Origin: Nostoc carneum NIES-2107
Lineage (GTDB): Bacteria > Cyanobacteriota > Cyanobacteriia > Cyanobacteriales > Nostocaceae
Assembly (NCBI GenBank): GCA_002368155.1
Contig: AP018180.1
Span: 7,310,561-7,374,560, forward strand
Reading direction: 5' to 3'
DNA: 64,000 nucleotides
In this document: piece after piece, positions 44,301 through 54,140 of the stretch
Layout: every line of letters begins with the position of its first letter
Numbering within the stretch: the first letter of the stretch is position 1
The notes under the pieces: model-generated
Told to the model about the DNA's origin: nothing
The model's database searches: none
Seen by the model: only the letters and a program-made list of their open reading frames with translations
Program-made: the position numbers and the translations under genes

Positions 44301-45910
44301 TGATGACATTCCAGCAATTCTTGATAATACTGCTGTGGTGTATTGGGTAAATAGCTTGTGATTTGCAAGGCTTGGTTAGTTAACTTGTAACTTTCAGTAA
44401 TGTTGATGCGGTTGAGGAAATCTAAATCGTGGGAAATTACCCACAGCGCGCCTTGATACTCGTTGATACCTAATATCATTTGCTCGACGGTTTCGATATC
44501 TAAGTTATTAGTTGGCTCATCGAGAATCAACAGGTCAATTTCAGAGATGCTGATCATTGCGATCGCTAATCTGGCTAATTCTCCTCCACTCAATACTGAT
44601 GCACTTTTGTGAACGTCATCATATTTAAACAAAAAGTGTCCTAGCTGTTGACGCAGCAGTTGATAGCTGAGGCTAGGGTTCGCCGCTTGCATATTTTCTA
44701 AAATTGTCTGCTGGCGTTTGACTAGTTCGTAGGTTTGGTCGAGATATACAGCTTTTATGGCTGGTGCGAGTAAAATTTCACCCCCAGCCAAAACTGCTGC
44801 TGGCTGTTCCATTTTCAGAATAGCTTTGGCGAGAGTCGATTTACCTGAACCATTAGCGCCAACAATTGCTATGCGATCGCCTGAGGTAATATGCAGTTGG
44901 ATATTTTGTATCAGTAAGCGCTCTGATACCCAGAGATTGGCATCTTGAATATCAATCAGGTTACGGCGTTTTTGAGCTTTTTCAGCTAATTGAATACTGG
45001 TTGCTTTTGTGGTTTTTACTTTAGTATCTGCCACGGTTTGCGTAGCTTTTGCTACTGAGATTTCATGCTTCTTTTTGGCATTGCCAGAAGCAGCCTCGGC
45101 TTTGGTTTTAATCAATCCGGCTGACATCCGATCAATACTACCATTGAGAAACTTAGCACGCCCTTGACGCTGAGATTGCGCGGCGCGTTGCTGTTCTTGC
45201 ATGGCTGTAGTTTGGACGCGTTTAAGTTCTTTTCTGGCGACTTCATGCGATCGCACTGCGGCTGCTAACTCAATTTGTTTTTGTTGGCGATATTGTGAAA
45301 AATTACCTCCATATACTTTCACCCCTTCAGATGTTAGTTCCCAAGTCACTTCTGTTACCTGATCTAAAAAGAAAGGCTTGTGGGAGACAATGATATATGC
45401 ACCAGAGAAATTTACTAGAAATTGCCTTAAATTTTCTAGCGCTAGTAAATCCATGTGATTTGTGGGTTCATCTAGCAATAGTATGTTTGGTGCTTGAGAT
45501 AAACCAATAGCTAGAAATAGTTTTGTGAGTTCCCCTCCACTCAAGTTACTCATTAATAATGATAAGTCCAGGGTGGTGTGAAATTGTGTTCGCAATATTT
45601 CCTCAATTTGCCACCATTCATCAGATTTAGAACTTAAGAAATCGAGTACTGTATCTGCAGTAATTTCTTGCTTGATGGTGCTGATTTGGGGTAAATAATA
45701 AATATGATGTTTGCACCATACAGAACCATTACTAGGCGTAATTTGCCCTGCAAGTATCTTCAAAAGAGTGGATTTTCCCACACCATTACTACCAACTAAA
45801 GCGATGCGATCACCTGTGGTAATATTCGCCTGAACTTTCTCGAATAAAGTCCTGGTTGAGCCGATTTGATAAGCTAAGTTCTCAGCTAATAATATTGATT
45901 TTTTCTGCAT
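44285..45910 (-). CDS. ABC-F ATPase (ribosome-associated)
   Basis: The start is chosen at the ATG of MQKKSILLAE (45910); a TTG three codons earlier is weaker. The protein of 541 residues has two ATPase domains in one chain and no membrane helix, which defines ABC-F. Walker A: GSNGVGKST and GANGSGKST. Signatures: NLSGGELTK and VLSGGELAR. Walker B: ILLLDEPTNHMD and LLILDEPTNNLD. A basic coiled-coil linker (about 215-320) joins them. Such proteins act on the ribosome; antibiotic-resistance types look similar. The last residues lie in a repeat array. Confidence 0.93.
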   Translation of the reverse strand: MQKKSILLAENLAYQIGSTRTLFEKVQANITTGDRIALVGSNGVGKSTLLKILAGQITPSNGSVWCKHHIYYLPQISTIKQEITADTVLDFLSSKSDEWWQIEEILRTQFHTTLDLSLLMSNLSGGELTKLFLAIGLSQAPNILLLDEPTNHMDLLALENLRQFLVNFSGAYIIVSHKPFFLDQVTEVTWELTSEGVKVYGGNFSQYRQQKQIELAAAVRSHEVARKELKRVQTTAMQEQQRAAQSQRQGRAKFLNGSIDRMSAGLIKTKAEAASGNAKKKHEISVAKATQTVADTKVKTTKATSIQLAEKAQKRRNLIDIQDANLWVSERLLIQNIQLHITSGDRIAIVGANGSGKSTLAKAILKMEQPAAVLAGGEILLAPAIKAVYLDQTYELVKRQQTILENMQAANPSLSYQLLRQQLGHFLFKYDDVHKSASVLSGGELARLAIAMISISEIDLLILDEPTNNLDIETVEQMILGINEYQGALWVISHDLDFLNRINITESYKLTNQALQITSYLPNTPQQYYQELLECHQLGNG

Positions 45911-46483
45911 TCTTCTCAAACCTCAAATCCCAAAGTTCCACCCGTTGATTAACAACAATTCCGGGTAGATGGTTGGCAAAACAAACCAAGCCGTAGAGAA
46001 TTTTCTTCCGGCTAAATATAGATACGATAAATCACAATATTTTTAGAACATGATTATTCTGAAGTAACCTGTCAAACTACTTGTGGTGATTATGTTTTGA
46101 CATTTGTTGCTGGCGCGCAACATGAGGTTGTTACTACTTCATTTCAGCTATCTCGCTAGCGATTTGTAGAGGTTTGATATTGAATACAGTGTAGCACTAA
46201 TAAATTCCAGAAGCCTAAGAGATTGTTTTAAACGTATCTGCGTGTGACTTTAAACGTTTATTAATCCCTGCTCCCTTGAAAAGGGGTAGAAATAGAATTA
46301 AATTCCAGTATTTTAGAAGTCTGATGGCTTGACAAGCCTCCTTTCTCAACTAAGATTTTGCAAAGATATGTAAATATACTGCTTTTCCTTGCAAGAAGTT
46401 ATTTAAGTGACATTGGGTAGGCGTTTCAAAAGCAAAAAAGCTAAGTTAGATATTAGTGCTTTTGAATACTTTATCTAGCAAGT
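45911..46483. other. divergent intergenic region
   Basis: 573 bases between ABC-F and the SH3 protein. Promoters for both are expected. I see no ORF, hairpin or repeat that stands out. Confidence 0.4.
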
Positions 46484-47200
46484 ATGACTCACAGTAAAGC
46501 GTTATATATTTTATCAGATAAGTCTAAACGCAATTTATCGGCTTTTAACTCATCTGTTGAAAAGTATAAAATGTTAGCAAAAATAGCTTTTTTATTCTTA
46601 AATATAGGGTTAGTTAATGTTACTCCTAGCCTGATTGCGAATGCAGCGACAGCAAACAAAGCACAAGCAAAAAAAGTGATTTGTCAATCAAAGAAACTGG
46701 GATATGAAGAAGCTTTATTTTTTTACCTAGCAAAACCACAACAAGAATTTGAGAGTGCGGGAGTCATCAATTTATACGAAGATGCAAGGTTGGAAGTACT
46801 CGCAAAAGGTATTGAAAATTGGCTATATGTAAAAGTGATTGATTCTGAATCCCCGAAAGATAAATTTTTGGAAGGTTGGGTAAGTTCAGCAGCCCTTAAA
46901 TGTAACGCGAAAATAGCTGAAGTCAAACCAGCGATGTGCGAAGTAACTGGACTTGTGAAAGGACAGTTAAGTTTACGACGTACACCAGGCGGAAAAGTCG
47001 AAGCTGGTTTAGAGAATGGTAATAACGTCACATTATTAATGCGTGACATATCAAGCTTTAATGCTATTCCAACACCCTGGATTAAAGTACGCGTTATCCC
47101 AGAATCCAACCCTAAATTAGCAAATAAAGAAGGGTGGATTAATTCTGATTACGTTATGTGCTATAGCAATCAAAGCAATGACGCGATCAATTTTCCTTAA
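46484..47200 (+). CDS. secreted protein with two bacterial SH3-like domains
   Basis: A 238-residue protein. The hydrophobic stretch MLAKIAFLFLNIGLVNV (from residue 30) with ANAATANKA looks like a signal peptide, so translation may begin at that Met. Two SH3-type modules follow: about 75-140 (YEDARLEVLAKGIENWLYVKV, GWVSSAALKC) and 150-232 (GQLSLRRTPGGKVEAGLENG, GWINSDYVMC). Such domains bind peptidoglycan or other ligands; paired Cys may form disulfides. Function otherwise unknown. Confidence 0.75.
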   Translation: MTHSKALYILSDKSKRNLSAFNSSVEKYKMLAKIAFLFLNIGLVNVTPSLIANAATANKAQAKKVICQSKKLGYEEALFFYLAKPQQEFESAGVINLYEDARLEVLAKGIENWLYVKVIDSESPKDKFLEGWVSSAALKCNAKIAEVKPAMCEVTGLVKGQLSLRRTPGGKVEAGLENGNNVTLLMRDISSFNAIPTPWIKVRVIPESNPKLANKEGWINSDYVMCYSNQSNDAINFP

Positions 47201-47366
47201 AGTTTATAGCTTGGCTTTCCTTAACGCGTCATTTTTGATGTCATTGGTAGTGCGTGATGGTTAAAGCAATCACGCACCAGAATGGCTGTATACTTTCAAT
47301 TGTGATTAGAAATAGATAGCCTGTGGCAATATTCTCAGATTTTGCTGCAAATATTAACGGCGTAAA

Positions 47367-49019
47367 CTATGAACTAATAGACATCGTATAAGGTTCTAAA
47401 GTTGTGATTAAGTGGACGTTAAACTCTGCCTCAAAGACTGATTTTTTGTAATCCAAACTCCATAGTTCTAAGGCACAGTCATCATCAGGACGGGATGGGA
47501 AAATTCGCAGATAAAATTTGATGGTGTGGGGATGATATTCACACTGTACCCTTTCAATAGCACCAATTTGTCGTCTATCTAAAGCCACTGCCAATCTCAA
47601 CAAGGTACTTAATTGGCTAACTATTTGACGCTGTTGTTTCGTGAGCAAATTACGGAAATTCTCGTGCTTTTTCTTGGGCGCAGATTTGCGATGATAGCGC
47701 GCTATGTTGGCAATGATTTCAATTTCGCTTTCGGTATAACCGAGTAATTCACTATTGCGAATTAAATAATAAGAATGTTTGTGGTGTGACGAATGGCTGA
47801 CATGATGACCGCAATTATGTAATATGGCAGCAGCCCATAGTAATTGTCGTTCTTCCTCACCCCAAAAGTGTAATTTATTTTGAGTTTGATCAAATATACT
47901 TAGGGCAAATTCGGCGACGCGATCGCTATGCTCTAAGTTAATTTGGTATTTATTAGCTTGTTTGAGTACACTACGCTGCCGAATTGAACTTTGGAAACGC
48001 AGTTTATCTTCGATTAAACCGTGGGCTAGCATCCAGTCCACGATTACACCTTCGCGCAAAGAACGCTCACAAGTTGTTATTGATTCAACGCCCAAAAGGG
48101 TCATAGCTTCCTGTAATATTACTGCGCCTGCCAGTATAACTTCCGACCGCTTATCTGGCATACCTGGTATCGCAGTGCGTTCAACGTTACTCAGTTTCCG
48201 TAGGCGATTTACCCAATCTCTTAAGTCTTTTAAGCTTAATTGGTAGCCATTGAGTGTGGAAGGTTCATAACCTAATTTTTCCCTGGCATCGATCAGTGCT
48301 AAGGTTTCAATCGTGCCAGAAGTACCTACCAAACGTGGTGATTCCCCAAATTTGAGGTTTGCGATTACCTCTTCTACAGAACGTTCTAACATCCCCCGTG
48401 CATAGGCTTGGAGATATTGAAACTCGGCGTTGCTGATGGGATCTGTAGTGATTAACTCCCCAGTCAGGCGGACTGCACCAATTTTCGTACTTGTAAGCGT
48501 GCGCGGTTCGTTACTATCCCCCAAAACTAATTCTGTAGAACCACCGCCAATATCAATAATCATGTGCGGTTGGTTGTGAAATTCCATCCCCGACAGCACA
48601 CCCAAATAGATACGCCGCGCTTCCTCTTGTCCAGAAATTAAGTCAACGCTTAAACCTAAATCAACTAGGACTCTGTGTAAAAAATCTTTACCATTAGGTG
48701 CTTCGCGCACAGCGCTAGTTGCGACAGCCACAATAGTTTCCGCACTGAAAGTTTCGGCAACTGTTTGAAAGCGTCCTAAAGCTGCGATCGCCCTATCCAT
48801 CACTTCTGGTTTAAGATTACCTGTAGCCAGATCGCGATCGCCTAGTCTCACAGTTTCTTTTTCTCTGGCAATAATGCTAAAAGCTGGTAGGGTAGCGTCA
48901 ATTTTTACCACTACCATATGCAGAGAATTGGTACCTAGGTCAATGGCAGCAATAATCCGATTTTGCTTAAATGTCGGAGTGGGAATGCTCACGTGGTTAG
49001 TCGAAACTAAACTTAGCAT
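47367..49019 (-). CDS. ppx: exopolyphosphatase / pppGpp phosphatase
   Basis: A 550-residue Ppx/GppA enzyme that releases phosphate from polyphosphate or converts pppGpp to ppGpp. The ASKHA fold is shown by AAIDLGTNSLHMVVVKID, the DIGGGSTELVLGD phosphate loop and GTSGTIETL. An HD-type C-terminal domain has AAILHNCGHHVSHSSHHKHS. Length is normal for cyanobacterial Ppx. It is divergent to plqA/ubiA upstream. Confidence 0.93.
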   Translation of the reverse strand: MLSLVSTNHVSIPTPTFKQNRIIAAIDLGTNSLHMVVVKIDATLPAFSIIAREKETVRLGDRDLATGNLKPEVMDRAIAALGRFQTVAETFSAETIVAVATSAVREAPNGKDFLHRVLVDLGLSVDLISGQEEARRIYLGVLSGMEFHNQPHMIIDIGGGSTELVLGDSNEPRTLTSTKIGAVRLTGELITTDPISNAEFQYLQAYARGMLERSVEEVIANLKFGESPRLVGTSGTIETLALIDAREKLGYEPSTLNGYQLSLKDLRDWVNRLRKLSNVERTAIPGMPDKRSEVILAGAVILQEAMTLLGVESITTCERSLREGVIVDWMLAHGLIEDKLRFQSSIRQRSVLKQANKYQINLEHSDRVAEFALSIFDQTQNKLHFWGEEERQLLWAAAILHNCGHHVSHSSHHKHSYYLIRNSELLGYTESEIEIIANIARYHRKSAPKKKHENFRNLLTKQQRQIVSQLSTLLRLAVALDRRQIGAIERVQCEYHPHTIKFYLRIFPSRPDDDCALELWSLDYKKSVFEAEFNVHLITTLEPYTMSISS

Positions 49020-49268
49020 CTAGTTTTCTCTCTGTTAGTAAGGATAGTAAAAACTGGTGTGTCGGGGTCATAAAGGTTAAGTGAAGATAACTCAACCTTG
49101 ATCAAGAATATTCACTCTGCTGCTCACAACTAAATTGACCTTTTAGATATATCTAAGGATGCAAGTTTAGGTTGTGTTTTTACAAATAGCAAATAAAGAT
49201 ATTCTATAGATGTAAAGATGTGTGAATTCATCTAGCTAAAGTAATTACTTGATTTTTTGTTTACTTCT

Positions 49269-50150
49269 ATGTTAAGAACGCCAGAAAGCAATTCCGAACC
49301 GATATGGCTGATAATTATTCGGCTGTTGCGGTGGCATAAACCAGAAGGGCGATTAATCCTGATGATTCCTGCACTATGGGCTGTGTTTTTAGCCGCAGCA
49401 GGTAAACCACCTTTGCCTTTAGTTGGCGTAATTATTTTGGGTACTCTAGCCACCAGTGCGGCTGGATGTGTTGTCAATGATTTGTGGGATCGGGATATCG
49501 ATCCCGAAGTAGAAAGAACTCGCGATCGCCCCTTAGCTGCCCGTACACTTTCAATTAAAGTCGGGATTGTTGTCGGCTTAGTGGCGCTGGCTTGTGCCGC
49601 AGTTTTGGCGTTTTATCTTAATCCTCTAACTTTTTGGTTATCAGCAGCAGCAGTTCCGGTAATTTTGCTATATCCAGGCGCGAAACGAGTTTTTCCCGTA
49701 CCGCAATTAGTGCTGTCAATTGCTTGGGGTTTTGCTGTCTTAATTAGCTGGAGTGCAGTTACACAAAATATTTCCCAAGCAACTTGGTTACTTTGGGGTG
49801 CAACTGTACTGTGGACATTGGGATTTGATACTGTATATGCGATGAGCGACAAGGAAGATGATCGGCGAATTGGTGTTAATTCTAGCGCTCTATTTTTTGG
49901 TGATTACGCACCTTTAGCCATTGCTATTTTCTTTGCTGGCACAATTGCTTTACTGGCTTACTTAGGAATTGTGATTCACCTTCACCTAGCATTTTGGATT
50001 AGCTTAGTAATTGCCACAATTGGCTGGGTTTGGCAATCAATCAAGTTAAGTAAACCAAATTTACCCAACCCTATTTATGGCAAGATGTTCCGTCAAAATG
50101 TTTGGATTGGTTTTATCTTATTGGGCGGAATGATTGCTGGCTGTTTTTAA
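49269..50150 (+). CDS. ubiA: 4-hydroxybenzoate polyprenyltransferase (UbiA family)
   Basis: The ATG at 49269 (MLRTPESN) is chosen over a TTG four codons earlier. The 293-residue membrane enzyme attaches a prenyl chain to 4-hydroxybenzoate, the first committed step of plastoquinone synthesis in cyanobacteria. About eight helices are present, with the two Asp-rich motifs NDLWDRDIDPEVERTRDRPL and DKEDDRRIGVNS that bind Mg and the prenyl diphosphate. Confidence 0.93.
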   Translation: MLRTPESNSEPIWLIIIRLLRWHKPEGRLILMIPALWAVFLAAAGKPPLPLVGVIILGTLATSAAGCVVNDLWDRDIDPEVERTRDRPLAARTLSIKVGIVVGLVALACAAVLAFYLNPLTFWLSAAAVPVILLYPGAKRVFPVPQLVLSIAWGFAVLISWSAVTQNISQATWLLWGATVLWTLGFDTVYAMSDKEDDRRIGVNSSALFFGDYAPLAIAIFFAGTIALLAYLGIVIHLHLAFWISLVIATIGWVWQSIKLSKPNLPNPIYGKMFRQNVWIGFILLGGMIAGCF

Positions 50151-50229
50151 GCTCTGATGTTATTGGTATTTACTTAGGGGGTGAAAGGTAGGGTGTTAAC
50201 TTTGTGGGAAAATCCTCAAAAAAGTTCAT

Positions 50230-50660
50230 GCAAATTCTGTGTCGTCATCTGGAGTTGGAAATACAATTGTTCTTTTTGAGAGCATCGACTGACCAAAAGC
50301 TTCAGATACCCAATCCTTAAGGTCATTAGCCTGCTGTACGCTACGATTGCCGCTCTAAAATCTTTCTGACATTCGACAAAGCAGCCTCCACGACTTCAGG
50401 ATGTGGCGATGTTTGTTAGCAACTTTCACGTATCACCAGTCTTTCTGACTACGCCTTGAGACGGAGATAGATTTCTGCGCCATCCACGTGCCGCGATTAA
50501 TACGTCTGGTTGCCACAACGTGGTCATCAATCTCTTGCGCGGCAATGGCTTTCCATACATCACGCAGGAATTAACCAAACTTCCTCACGACCTTTGCCGC
50601 CTTTTACATTTCACACAATAAATTAATCCTGCAACGAGTGAGGACATAAGTTGAATGGAC
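50230..50660 (-). pseudogene. decayed gene of unknown family
   Basis: The minus strand gives protein-like pieces in changing frames: GGKGREEVWLIPA, then WKAIAAQEIDDHVVATRRIN and RGTWMAQKSISVSRRSQKDW, then HPEVVEAALSNVRKILERQS, then DLKDWVSEAFGQSMLSKRTI and VFPTPDDDTEFA followed by a stop. At least three frameshifts and stops interrupt it. I do not recognise the family. Confidence 0.45.
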
Positions 50661-50761
50661 ACATCGCGCTTGTAAAACTCATGCAATAATCTAAATAAAA
50701 ATGTTCCCACTCACTAGGTAAAGCAGTTACTGGCAAATACTGAAAAACAGAGAATACAAAA

Positions 50762-51622
50762 ATGGCGAAAGGACAACATATTTTTGTAAGACGACCGCCT
50801 GGTTGGATGACTAGAGGCATTCTTCATCATGGAATAGATTTAGGTGATGGGACTGTAATTCACTTCACTGGCTTCACCGATGAGGACGCAAGAGTCTTCA
50901 GGATGAATATGAAGGCCTTTGAAAGAAATGGGAAAGCTGAAATCTTTCCCTATGCTCAAATTTGCCAGTTTGCTGCTTATGAGTTTGGGCAAGAAGTTAG
51001 CAGGGCTATCTCGCGCGGCTACTATGATATTGGTGAACAAGTGCCGCCATCAAATGTACAACCGCGTAGCTCAGAAGTCGTTATCAATGAAGCGTTTAAG
51101 TGGGTAGGAACAACATTTTTAGCAAAAAAGTATATGCCTGCGAGAAATAACTGTGAACATTTTGCTACTGCTTGTGCAACAGGATACCCTTTTAGCCTTC
51201 AAGTGCAGTATGAAAAAGAGTTTCTTCAGCGTCGCCCCTCACTTGGAGGGTTAGTAGCTGCAATATTTACAGAATGGGGGCGTTTTAATCTCAACCCTCG
51301 CACCCCACCAAAAACTGAGGATGGCTATCAGTATATGCAAACTATATATCGGGCAAATGATGGCGCTCTATATCAAGAGCATTACTCAAAGCCTGGTGAT
51401 ATTCCGCCTATCTGGTTCAGGTACCGAGCATCTTCAGAAAGTGGTGAACAAGTGGATCAAACCAATGTTCCCTATCCACTCACAGAACTACGCCACCGAT
51501 ACAAAAATGAAAATGGACAATACCGAGAAGAAGAAGTTAATTTGCTGCCATTTGCAACAAGCGGACAAAAGCGAGAAAAGACAGTTCGATGGTGGCAAAG
51601 AATACTGAACAACTTTCTTTAA
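50762..51622 (+). CDS. LRAT-like (NlpC/P60-superfamily) protein
   Basis: A 286-residue protein. Residues 1-140 carry the lecithin:retinol acyltransferase pattern: GQHIFVRRPPG, ILHHGIDLGDGTVIHFTG with the active His, and RNNCEHFATAC with the catalytic Cys in the NCEHFA motif. LRAT-like enzymes are thiol acyltransferases or phospholipases. The C-terminal half (about 150-286) has no recognised domain and ends in a basic, Trp-rich helix (KREKTVRWWQRILNNFL) that could touch membranes. It is followed within 16 bases by a small membrane protein, probably co-transcribed. Confidence 0.82.
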   Translation: MAKGQHIFVRRPPGWMTRGILHHGIDLGDGTVIHFTGFTDEDARVFRMNMKAFERNGKAEIFPYAQICQFAAYEFGQEVSRAISRGYYDIGEQVPPSNVQPRSSEVVINEAFKWVGTTFLAKKYMPARNNCEHFATACATGYPFSLQVQYEKEFLQRRPSLGGLVAAIFTEWGRFNLNPRTPPKTEDGYQYMQTIYRANDGALYQEHYSKPGDIPPIWFRYRASSESGEQVDQTNVPYPLTELRHRYKNENGQYREEEVNLLPFATSGQKREKTVRWWQRILNNFL

Positions 51623-51637
51623 CGAATAAGAAGTCAA

Positions 51638-52087
51638 ATGCAAGTAAGCGATATCATTGCATCTCTAGCCCTGATAGTTGCAGGGGCAAGTTTTTGGTTT
51701 CAACAAAAATCTGACCGCAAACAATTAATGGTTTCCAATTTTTTAGAATACACAAAGCGGTATCAAGAGATTATTGTTCATTTTCCGAAAGAAGTTGTTG
51801 ACGAAAACTTCAACTTATCTTCCTTCTCAGAGAACGAACAAGAAGAGATTTTACGCTATATGTGGATGTACTTTGATCTCTGCTATGAAGAATATTCTCT
51901 TTACAAACTAGGGTATATCGATTTAGATTTATGGAGTATCTGGGAATCAGGAATAAAATCTTCTTTCTCTAGATCTGCCTTTCAGCAGAGTTGGCATCTG
52001 ATTAGAGGGAACACAAATTATAAATCTGACTTAGGATTTGCTAAGTTCATTGAATCTATTTTGCAATCTCGTTTGAGGCGAAACTAA
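51638..52087 (+). CDS. small protein with N-terminal membrane helix
   Basis: A 149-residue protein. One helix at residues 4-24 (DIIASLALIVAGASFWFQQ) is followed by a soluble helical region (RKQLMVSNFLEYTKRYQEII) with an acidic, aromatic-rich middle (RYMWMYFDLCYEEYSLYKLG). The pattern resembles DUF4760-type proteins; that match is weak. Position just after the LRAT-like gene suggests a joint role. Confidence 0.7.
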   Translation: MQVSDIIASLALIVAGASFWFQQKSDRKQLMVSNFLEYTKRYQEIIVHFPKEVVDENFNLSSFSENEQEEILRYMWMYFDLCYEEYSLYKLGYIDLDLWSIWESGIKSSFSRSAFQQSWHLIRGNTNYKSDLGFAKFIESILQSRLRRN

Positions 52088-52093
52088 CGAGCA

Positions 52094-52504
52094 TTGCTAC
52101 ATGCTGAGTCTCGCGCTTTTAGTGTGTATATCCAGAAATTTTCTGCCTATTATCTGAAAAAGGATGATATCCAAAATTATTCCGCATATATACCCGATTT
52201 TGTACGTAAGTATCAGATTTTCATTATATTTATCGCTGATATCCAGATATATAAGGATATGGAAAGTTCTGAAATTGAGGCATTTTTAACAGATTTGGCA
52301 GTTAACCGAAAAGTAGCTGCATCTACTCAAAATCAAGCTTTAAACACAATTTTATTTCTCTATAGAGAGGTATTAAAACAAGATTTAGATTTAAAAGTTG
52401 ATGCAGTCAGGGCAAAGCCATCTAAATATTTACCAACTGTTCTGACAAAAGATGAAGTTTTAGCAATTATTCAAAAATTATCCGGTACAAACTTAACACC
52501 CTAA
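52094..52504 (+). pseudogene. integron-type tyrosine recombinase, N-terminal fragment
   Basis: Residues 58-136 match the N-terminal core-binding domain of IntI/XerC-D-like recombinases: SSEIEAFLTDLAVNRKVAAS, TQNQALNTILFLYREVLKQD and PTVLTKDEVLAIIQKLSG. The frame then stops, so the catalytic domain with Arg and Tyr is lost. The first 55 residues are decayed, and the only start is TTG. It marks past site-specific recombination next to the LRAT-like gene. Confidence 0.8.
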
Positions 52505-52599
52505 GTGGAAGGGCTGCGGATGGTAGCCCTTTCACTCCTAAATACTGATGGTAATCTGTATAGGAAAAATCCTAAAAACTCTGTGTATTGATGCCAGAG

Positions 52600-53277
52600 T
52601 TAATTTTTGTTTTCCTCTACTACAACTAATCGTCCTTCCTTATATGCCTTTCGGAGTGCGATCGCTTCTGCTACTATTTGTTGAGCGCTCAAACCTTCTT
52701 TATCAATCATGCTTTGCAGAGCCACCCCTGTATGCTCATCCTCTTCATGAATGGCTGGGATTTGGCAATATCTGCCACCATTCTTTGTGCGCCGCCAAAT
52801 ACTAGGTTTTTCTGGTTTTGGTTCTCTGGGGGTACGTTTTTCTTTAACTAGAGAACGTACAGCTTCTTGAGTAATCGTCCTCAATTCTAAAAGCGCATCT
52901 ATTACTGGCTTATACTTATTATTGTTATTTGCTAGCTGATAAACTGTCAAAGGTTCAATTTGTGCCAAATCTTGGGGCGAAAATTCACCAAATACAGCTG
53001 CAATTTTCAGATATTTCTTTTCTTCACCTTTCCAGCCTTGTTCAACTAATAACTGTTTATACTGCCTCAATGAAAGCTTTTGTTTTTGTTCAGCTAACCA
53101 AAAGGCATGATGTAAAATTGTTTTAGTAACATCAGCTAGTGAAAGCAGCGAAAATCCTTCTCCACTAGCATTTTTTAAAGCATTGGCTTTCTCTTGGGCG
53201 TATTGCTCAAACTCAGATTTTTTAACTACTTTAGAGTCAACCGGAGCGGGAATTACAGGCTGTACTTGTGCGATCAT
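52600..53277 (-). CDS. conserved hypothetical protein
   Basis: A 225-residue soluble protein, Lys/Gln-rich and mainly helical. Recognisable segments are DVTKTILHHAFWLAEQKQKL, SLRQYKQLLVEQGWKGEEKK and NNNNKYKPVIDALLELRTI. The C-terminal part (KNGGRYCQIPAIHEEDEHTG, LSAQQIVAEAIALRKAYKEG) looks like a small separate domain. I recall similar proteins in Nostoc genomes and plasmids but cannot name a function. It is convergent with the integrase fragment. Part of the accessory island. Confidence 0.65.
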   Translation of the reverse strand: MIAQVQPVIPAPVDSKVVKKSEFEQYAQEKANALKNASGEGFSLLSLADVTKTILHHAFWLAEQKQKLSLRQYKQLLVEQGWKGEEKKYLKIAAVFGEFSPQDLAQIEPLTVYQLANNNNKYKPVIDALLELRTITQEAVRSLVKEKRTPREPKPEKPSIWRRTKNGGRYCQIPAIHEEDEHTGVALQSMIDKEGLSAQQIVAEAIALRKAYKEGRLVVVEENKN

Positions 53278-53499
53278 GATGTTGACCTCCTAAAAACTCC
53301 CCAATATTGCACAACAAATCAACCGCCTTGGGTGATTACTAGAAGGCGATGTCTAACGTTAAGCTGCATAGCAGCTACGCACTCAAGTTGCTGAAAGTTG
53401 GGAATTAAAGTTGCTTACTAGAACAATTGTACTACTTATAGCCAAATAAGAATCCCCAAACATACCCAAATTTTCGCAGAGGTGATGAAAGGTTTATAC

Positions 53500-53600
53500 A
53501 TGGGGATTGGGGACTGGGGAACTCGGGGCCCCCACGACCGCAGGGAGTGGGGATTAGGGGTAATGGGGACTGGGTACTGGGTACTGGGGAAGATAAGGAA
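53500..53600. repeat. short tandem repeat array
   Basis: GGGGATTGGGGACTGGGGA, a GGGGCCCCCACGACCGCAGG block, then GGGGACTGGGTACTGGGTAC units. Confidence 0.8.
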
Positions 53601-53622
53601 GAGTAGCTTTTAACTTTTGTAG

Positions 53623-53642
53623 AGACGCGATTAATCGCGTCT
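53623..53642. repeat. palindrome AGACGCGATTAATCGCGTCT, second copy
   Basis: Identical to 14150-14169. In both places it sits next to a short-repeat array and away from any start codon. Confidence 0.8.
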
Positions 53643-53669
53643 GTTTGACTTTTGATTTTAAGCCCTTAT

Positions 53670-54017
53670 TCAGATTCGCTGGCGACGTATTTGAGCAGAA
53701 TGTTTTACAGCCCATTCATGCATGGCGTTGAGAATGGGTTGCAAGCTTTCGCCTAAAGCTGTGAGTGAATATTCTACTTTCGGGGGAATTTGGGGATAAA
53801 CTTCACGATGGATAATACCATCCTCTTCCATTTCCCTTAGCTGTTGAGTAAGCATCTTTTGCGTAATACCATGTAATGCCCTTTGTAACTCACCAAAGCG
53901 TTTTACACCTGACATCAGTTCTCTAATAATTAAAACTTTCCAACGTCCACCAATTACCTCTAATGTAAGTTCTACTTCACAAGTTAGTCTGGTAGAGTTT
54001 TCTGCTTGAGTTTCCAT
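53670..54017 (-). CDS. HxlR-type transcriptional regulator
   Basis: A 115-residue winged-helix repressor or activator of the HxlR family. The signature runs [40 protein letters not shown] and [20 protein letters not shown], with [19 protein letters not shown] closing the wing. One Cys near the start (TCEVEL) could sense oxidants or electrophiles, as in many relatives. No target gene is evident beside it. Confidence 0.92.
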   Translation of the reverse strand: METQAENSTRLTCEVELTLEVIGGRWKVLIIRELMSGVKRFGELQRALHGITQKMLTQQLREMEEDGIIHREVYPQIPPKVEYSLTALGESLQPILNAMHEWAVKHSAQIRRQRI

Positions 54018-54140
54018 AATTTGTCATTTGGTAATGGGTAATGGGTAATGGGTAATTGGTGTTTGTTATTTTTCCCCCTGCTCCCTGCTCCCTGCTCCCT
54101 GCTCCCCTGCTTTTTCCCAGTCCCCAGTCCCTAATCACCA
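54018..54140. repeat. short tandem repeat array
   Basis: GGGTAATGGGTAATGGGTAA (54031-54055), CTCCCTGCTCCCTGCTCCC (54079-54105), then CCCAGTCCCCAGTCCCTAATC up to the CHAT gene stop. Confidence 0.85.
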
